DNA of 64,000 nucleotides, from positions 32,553,075-32,617,074 of the forward strand of contig OW387145.1 in assembly GCA_936440205.1 (NCBI GenBank). Direction: 5' to 3'. The stretch is from Lepidonotus clava (lineage: Eukaryota; Annelida; Polychaeta; Phyllodocida; Polynoidae). Position 1 is the stretch's first letter; each line of letters opens with the position of its first letter. The position numbers were made by a program, and so were the translations under genes. Positions 60,522 through 64,000 of this stretch are shown one piece after another. A model generated the notes under the pieces. The model did no database searches, was not told the DNA's origin, and saw nothing but the letters and a program-made list of their open reading frames with translations.

Positions 60522-60930
60522 CCTGCACCCGGGAGGGGGGGGGGGGGCACTGAGTCTTTGAAGGTTGCTACCCACTGCCAAACTACCGGCCCTACTTTTT
60601 GCGACTAGCCACTCCTGAATTTCAGTTGACCGTCCCTCATTTTTGGATATGCAGATCACCGCCCCCCAAAATCAGATTGTCTCACCTCCATGAAGTAGGC
60701 AAAAATCCTGATTAAATCACTATAGGTTTTTTGTGTGACATAATTATATCAGGCTAAGTGTTGAGGTCTTGCCCATTAGATCTTGTATAGAAGTAGTTCA
60801 CCGCATCCCATTATTGGCATAAAAGTGGCTGACCATCCCTCAATTTTGACGTTGACCACCCCCACTACATGGGTCTTTTTGGCAGTGGGTACCCTTTTGA
60901 GACCCAAGTGCCCCCCTCAGGACTCGCACC
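60522..60930. mobile_element. TIR element with poly-G termini
   Basis: The left end has CCTGCACCCGGGAGGG with a G run, then GCACTGAGTCTTTGAA and TACCCACTGCCAAA. The right end on the other strand reads GGTGCGAGTCCTGAGGGGGG, then CACTTGGGTCTCAAAAGGG and TACCCACTGCCAAA. The TIRs are therefore about 50 bp and imperfect. The interior holds two more related CCATCCCTCA/CCGTCCCTCA segments. No coding capacity at about 410 bp. Solo G runs with similar neighbours at 13449 and 38340 may be broken copies. Confidence 0.6.
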
Positions 60931-62132
60931 AGACCTGCCAGACCCAACCTACAGCAGCAGGGAGTTTTTGTTGCGCAACCAGATGGTTTTGCTTTAGTTA
61001 AACATCTAAAAAGGTGATTTTTAAAAATGTTGATAGTTATTCAAGGGGATGGGGGAAGACAGTGAAGGTGTGTGTTTTCTTTTAGGTGATATATAGGTAT
61101 GTACATCCATCTTGATTATTATGATGTAGTTGGAGTTTTGAAAATAGGATTTAATGTTATATTTGCAATTTAATACTGAATATATTTCAATTTGATAACA
61201 GGTTTAAATGTGTTTTGAATATAGCAAAGAATATTTAAAAATAATATCCATTTCCTTGAAGAGGCCATAAAAAGCTAGTTCCAATCCGCTTACTCTAAGA
61301 AGTCTCTAGCCTTTATGTAAAGTAAGAGGCAGTTTCACCCCCTGGAACCTGTCCCTTGGGAAAAGCCCCAGGTTTAGGCTTTCTCCACGGTGCTGGTCGT
61401 TGAAAGATTAACCTGTAAGCCCTGGAGAGGGCACTAGCCGTGCAGGGTTCGTGTCCCCAGGCTGTGGGGCCTGTCCAATTAGATGCCGCCTGGAGGGGAG
61501 GTCGAAAAGGGTGCTGCTTTATCTTGGGGGGTGAGTGAGTATTAGGAGTTAAGAGTAGATTGATTTGAAGTATGGTTTTAATATTAAATGATTTCAGAAC
61601 TTTCTCATGGATGATACACATGAAAGTCCTTTAGTTTTGGGCCTCTATATAATCACAGTCATTTTTTTTAGATATAGAACAATTAAATTATTTTATAATG
61701 GTGTTTTTAATTTTACTGAAATTCACATTCTAATTTGTTTATATCAGTTTAATGTAAAATTATTTTCCCCCAAATAGATTTCAACAAACCCCTTTAAGGA
61801 CAATAATACAGTAGAATGATTTGAAAATTCAGTGAATCAAACAAGCAACACCAAATCAATTATTAAATGGAATAAGATGAGGTTATAAAAATAATATAGA
61901 ACAGAAATGACGACATCCCACAGGTATGCAATTGACCTTTCAGACTTTTAAACACACGCAGCTAGTCAAGATCGCATGGTCACTGGCCTTAAAGCCCCAT
62001 ACACCACCCCTTAAAGCCCCATACCAATGCTTTCAATGGGGCTCCATTCATGGGGCTATTTGCCAAAGTGGCCGTCCTCAATCTATAGTCTGACGAGGCG
62101 CTGTCCAAAAGGTCGCCACTTCTGATAACCGG
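60931..62132. other. Gene-free stretch with family-2 MITE ends
   Basis: TTAAAGCCCCATAC occurs twice, near 61991 and 62013, matching the terminus of MITE family 2 (29356 and 63336); no complete partner was found. Otherwise nothing recognised. Confidence 0.4.
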
Positions 62133-62236
62133 ATTGGCTAAGACTTGATCCTGATTCTCGATTGATCATCTCAAGTGGCTTTGTTACCCGAGTCGTGATT
62201 GGCTGCATAACCCTTTGTTATGTCGGCGCTGATTGG
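62133..62236 (-). promoter_or_regulatory. Three inverted CCAAT boxes
   Basis: ATTGG lies at 62133-62137, 62198-62202 and 62232-62236, each followed by CT and preceded by G: (G/T)GATTGGCT, the classical NF-Y site on the opposite strand. They sit 530-640 bp upstream of the candidate first exon at 62770 in GC-richer sequence with ACGTCAG (62271) nearby. Multiple NF-Y sites are typical of broad promoters; the link to that exon is inference. Confidence 0.4.
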
Positions 62237-62691
62237 CTGCTCGTGTCGTGAGTTGGCATAATTTGTCAGACGTCAGCGTTCATTAATTCTGACTTAAGGT
62301 GACTTGAATTGTACTACATGTATTTAAAGAAACTAAACATTACTGATTGTTCTTAGGATCCTAGGCTTGCATTGATTCATGATCCATAACACAGGAGATT
62401 CTGTACAATAAAAGCGATGATCTGAAATGCCTCGAGTCCGAGGTATAAGTGAAGTCAGCAGAACATTGAAATTCAAATTTCCCATCTGATTCAGCCGGAT
62501 AAAGAAACAAAACAAAATATCTCAGGCATGCCAGAACCACAGATGCAGCTATTGCATTCCTATAATATCCTCTCTACATGCAATGAATAATTTACGTATC
62601 GGTTTCAGGAACATGAAAGACTGCAAAAGTCAGGAAAGTCAGCAAAAAAGCTCGTGCCAGCTAGATTAATGATATAGGAGAAGCACATGGG
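62237..62691. other. Possible 5' flanking region of the candidate first exon
   Basis: No TATA box in a convincing position and no other exon seen. Confidence 0.35.
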
Positions 62692-62757
62692 GTGTGGTCG
62701 GCTAGTTGAGCCTTCATGTTGTTGAGTGTGGTCGGCTAGTTGAGCCTGCTTGTTGTC
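62692..62757 (+). repeat. 34-bp tandem duplication just upstream of a candidate start codon
   Basis: GTGTGGTCGGCTAGTTGAGC begins at 62692 and 62726; the units are nearly identical. They end 12 bp before the ATG at 62770, so they would lie in the 5' leader if the exon is real. Confidence 0.8.
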
Positions 62758-62769
62758 AGAGTGTTAACC

Positions 62770-62850
62770 ATGATGGACGAGTGGGAGCAGCTTGTGTCCA
62801 GGTTACCTGAGGGCCGGTCAGCTTGTTACCCACTTCAAAGGGCCCGCCAG
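62770..62850 (+). CDS. Candidate first coding exon of an unidentified gene
   Basis: ATGATGG in good context (AACCATGATGG) opens 27 codons, MMDEWEQLVSRLPEGRSACY then PLQRARQ, ending in CAG exactly at the donor GTGAGC (62851), phase 0. The segment is clearly GC-richer than its flanks, and its acidic-start, amphipathic peptide (DEWEQLVSRL) looks natural. Three CCAAT boxes lie about 0.6 kb upstream and a 34-bp duplication just before the start. The intron that follows begins with MITE-like sequence (AAGGCCGGTTTACATTAGCC at 62871). The rest of the gene would lie beyond 64 kb on the plus strand. I do not recognise the protein; the main doubt is the short length. Confidence 0.42.
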
Positions 62851-63335
62851 GTGAGCATTTAAGGCCGGTTTACATTAGCCGATTTTTACCCGCGATTTTT
62901 CAAATCTTCATAGCATTTAGTTTGAACATAGGCATGTTATATACCATTCGAACGGACATTGAATTATCTTTTGAATGATATGTAACATGTATAGTTTCCT
63001 TCTGCATTCTTGCCAAAATGGCTAGTTATTACCAATCGCCAGTGTTCAAATTGGCTAGTTTCACCCGGGCCGAATGAGACTACAAGGTCTGCTTAAGCCT
63101 ACCAGTACTACTACACCTTGGCGTAAGGTACCATGTAGTTTAGTGGAATGGGACTCACCCAGCCATTAGAGTAAAGGGGGAAAAACTGTGCCTGTCAGTT
63201 TTGAAATTCTGAATGCGATGGCTATATTACAGCCAAGCCCCATATGCTTTCTCAAAGAAAGTGTTCTAAAGGTTTAAAAAGAAATTAGGTGAGAAATGTT
63301 TGACACAGCTTTGGAGAATGCTGTTCAGAATGCTA
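62851..63335. other. Proposed intron with one MITE-like end
   Basis: AAGGCCGGTTTACATTAGCC followed by GATTTTTACCCGCGATTTTT (62871-62910) has the style of the TIR families here, but no matching right end was found. Confidence 0.4.
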
Positions 63336-63552
63336 AAGCCCCATACCCATTAGGACACTTTTACAAAATCAGCCGACGAGTCAGCAATTAAATTGGGCTA
63401 TTCCTGTGATCGCCTCTAAGTATCCTGTACTGAAATGGTAGTGTTTGATCTCAATTGGTGCTAAAGTTGGCGAATTCTATCCTTAAAATCGGCTGATTTT
63501 ATGGCCGATTAGTCGGCCGACTGTGTAAAAATCGCCTAGTGGGTATGGCGCT
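63336..63552. mobile_element. MITE family 2, copy 2
   Basis: Left AAGCCCCATACCCATTAGG and right (other strand) AAGCGCCATACCCACTAGG are near-identical, and a second inner inverted pair reads AAAATCAGCCGAC against GTCGGCCGACTG-type sequence. TA precedes the left end. It is about 217 bp, non-coding. Its termini match the element at 29356-29555 but the interior differs, as is common when MITEs share only the ends a transposase recognises. Confidence 0.72.
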
Positions 63553-64000
63553 TAAAGGACAACATATGAGAACTCAGGCTCCTTTTCTGTAGGCTGCTGT
63601 TTGTTTATTATGCCATGCGATATCATTACTGTAAAAAGGACACTCAAATGCCTTGGTGTTATTGCTCAAAGCGACGTTACTTTTTATACTTAAGAGAATG
63701 TCAGGCAGAATCCCAAAAGTATCATCTTGAAAGCTGAAGAGACGCACCCTCGTAATGTAAAAGATTTTAGCAATTATGTTATTTCCTGTTACAAAATTGG
63801 TCCTAGGATAACTCATGTAGCAGACGTCTCACTATCAACTTGAACAGTTTTGTTTTGAGCGTGAACATACTAAGGAAAAAAACACTTTTTTGTTTAAGTA
63901 GCCTTCACATTTGGGTTATTACTCAACCAGGCAAGTTTATCTTAAGTTGGTCTTCCTAGGAGGAGCCCCTGCAGTCAAACCTCAATGGAGTGCCTTTTAT
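63553..64000. other. Gene-free right edge
   Basis: The minus-strand open frame at 63574-63816 has no splice borders or recognised motif. Nothing else seen. Confidence 0.4.

Noticed and set aside
1-64000. Search for retroviral, LTR, LINE or Polinton coding regions
   Set aside because: No reverse transcriptase, integrase, protease, capsid or envelope motif was recognised in any open frame; no paired long terminal repeats were seen.

Overview
This is animal nuclear DNA that is almost entirely non-coding. There is no bacterial-style gene packing, no rRNA or tRNA gene, no CRISPR array and no recognisable reverse transcriptase, integrase or transposase reading frame. It is AT-rich, with TA microsatellites, poly-G/poly-C runs, many 21-34 bp minisatellites, short terminal-inverted-repeat (TIR) elements with TA or TTAA target sites, and frequent TACATGTA-type palindromes. 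This fits a marine invertebrate, perhaps a mollusc or other lophotrochozoan; that placement is inference and weak.

Genes. The best coding segment is a 143-bp plus-strand exon at 14792-14934, with a canonical acceptor and donor and higher GC than its flanks. It ends in phase 0. The next phase-compatible candidate is a 44-bp exon at 53958-54001, so most of the window may be one intron of about 39 kb. The acceptor of that small exon is followed directly by GTGAGT, the exact layout of a recursive-splicing ratchet site. Two possible first coding exons, both ending in phase 0 at good donors, lie at 48009-48044 and 62770-62850; the second may open a new gene leaving the window on the right. I cannot name any of these proteins.

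Layout. 1-14.8 kb: intergenic or intron, with minisatellites, a 91-bp higher-order repeat, a TIR element (8268-8632) and a coding-like remnant on the minus strand near 12 kb. 14.8-54 kb: the proposed long intron. Its 19-32 kb part holds GC-rich patches, CTCF-like cores and most copies of a 9-bp palindromic word, GAGC(A/T)GCTC, seen 16 times in the window against about 0.5 expected. 29-45 kb: paired TIR elements, large minisatellites, a tRNA-derived SINE-like piece and a 1.9-kb TTAA-flanked (piggyBac-type) non-autonomous element carrying CRE and E-box sites. 48-64 kb: E-box/nuclear-receptor composite sites, more minisatellites, a 23-bp perfect palindrome beside CRE and CCAAT boxes, CCAAT boxes, a candidate first exon and further TIR elements.

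The most original signal is the GAGCWGCTC word: it recurs in unrelated flanks, often in pairs 15-46 bp apart and twice beside a CTCF-like core, which suggests an uncharacterised DNA-binding site rather than a dispersed repeat. All gene and motif calls were made by eye.
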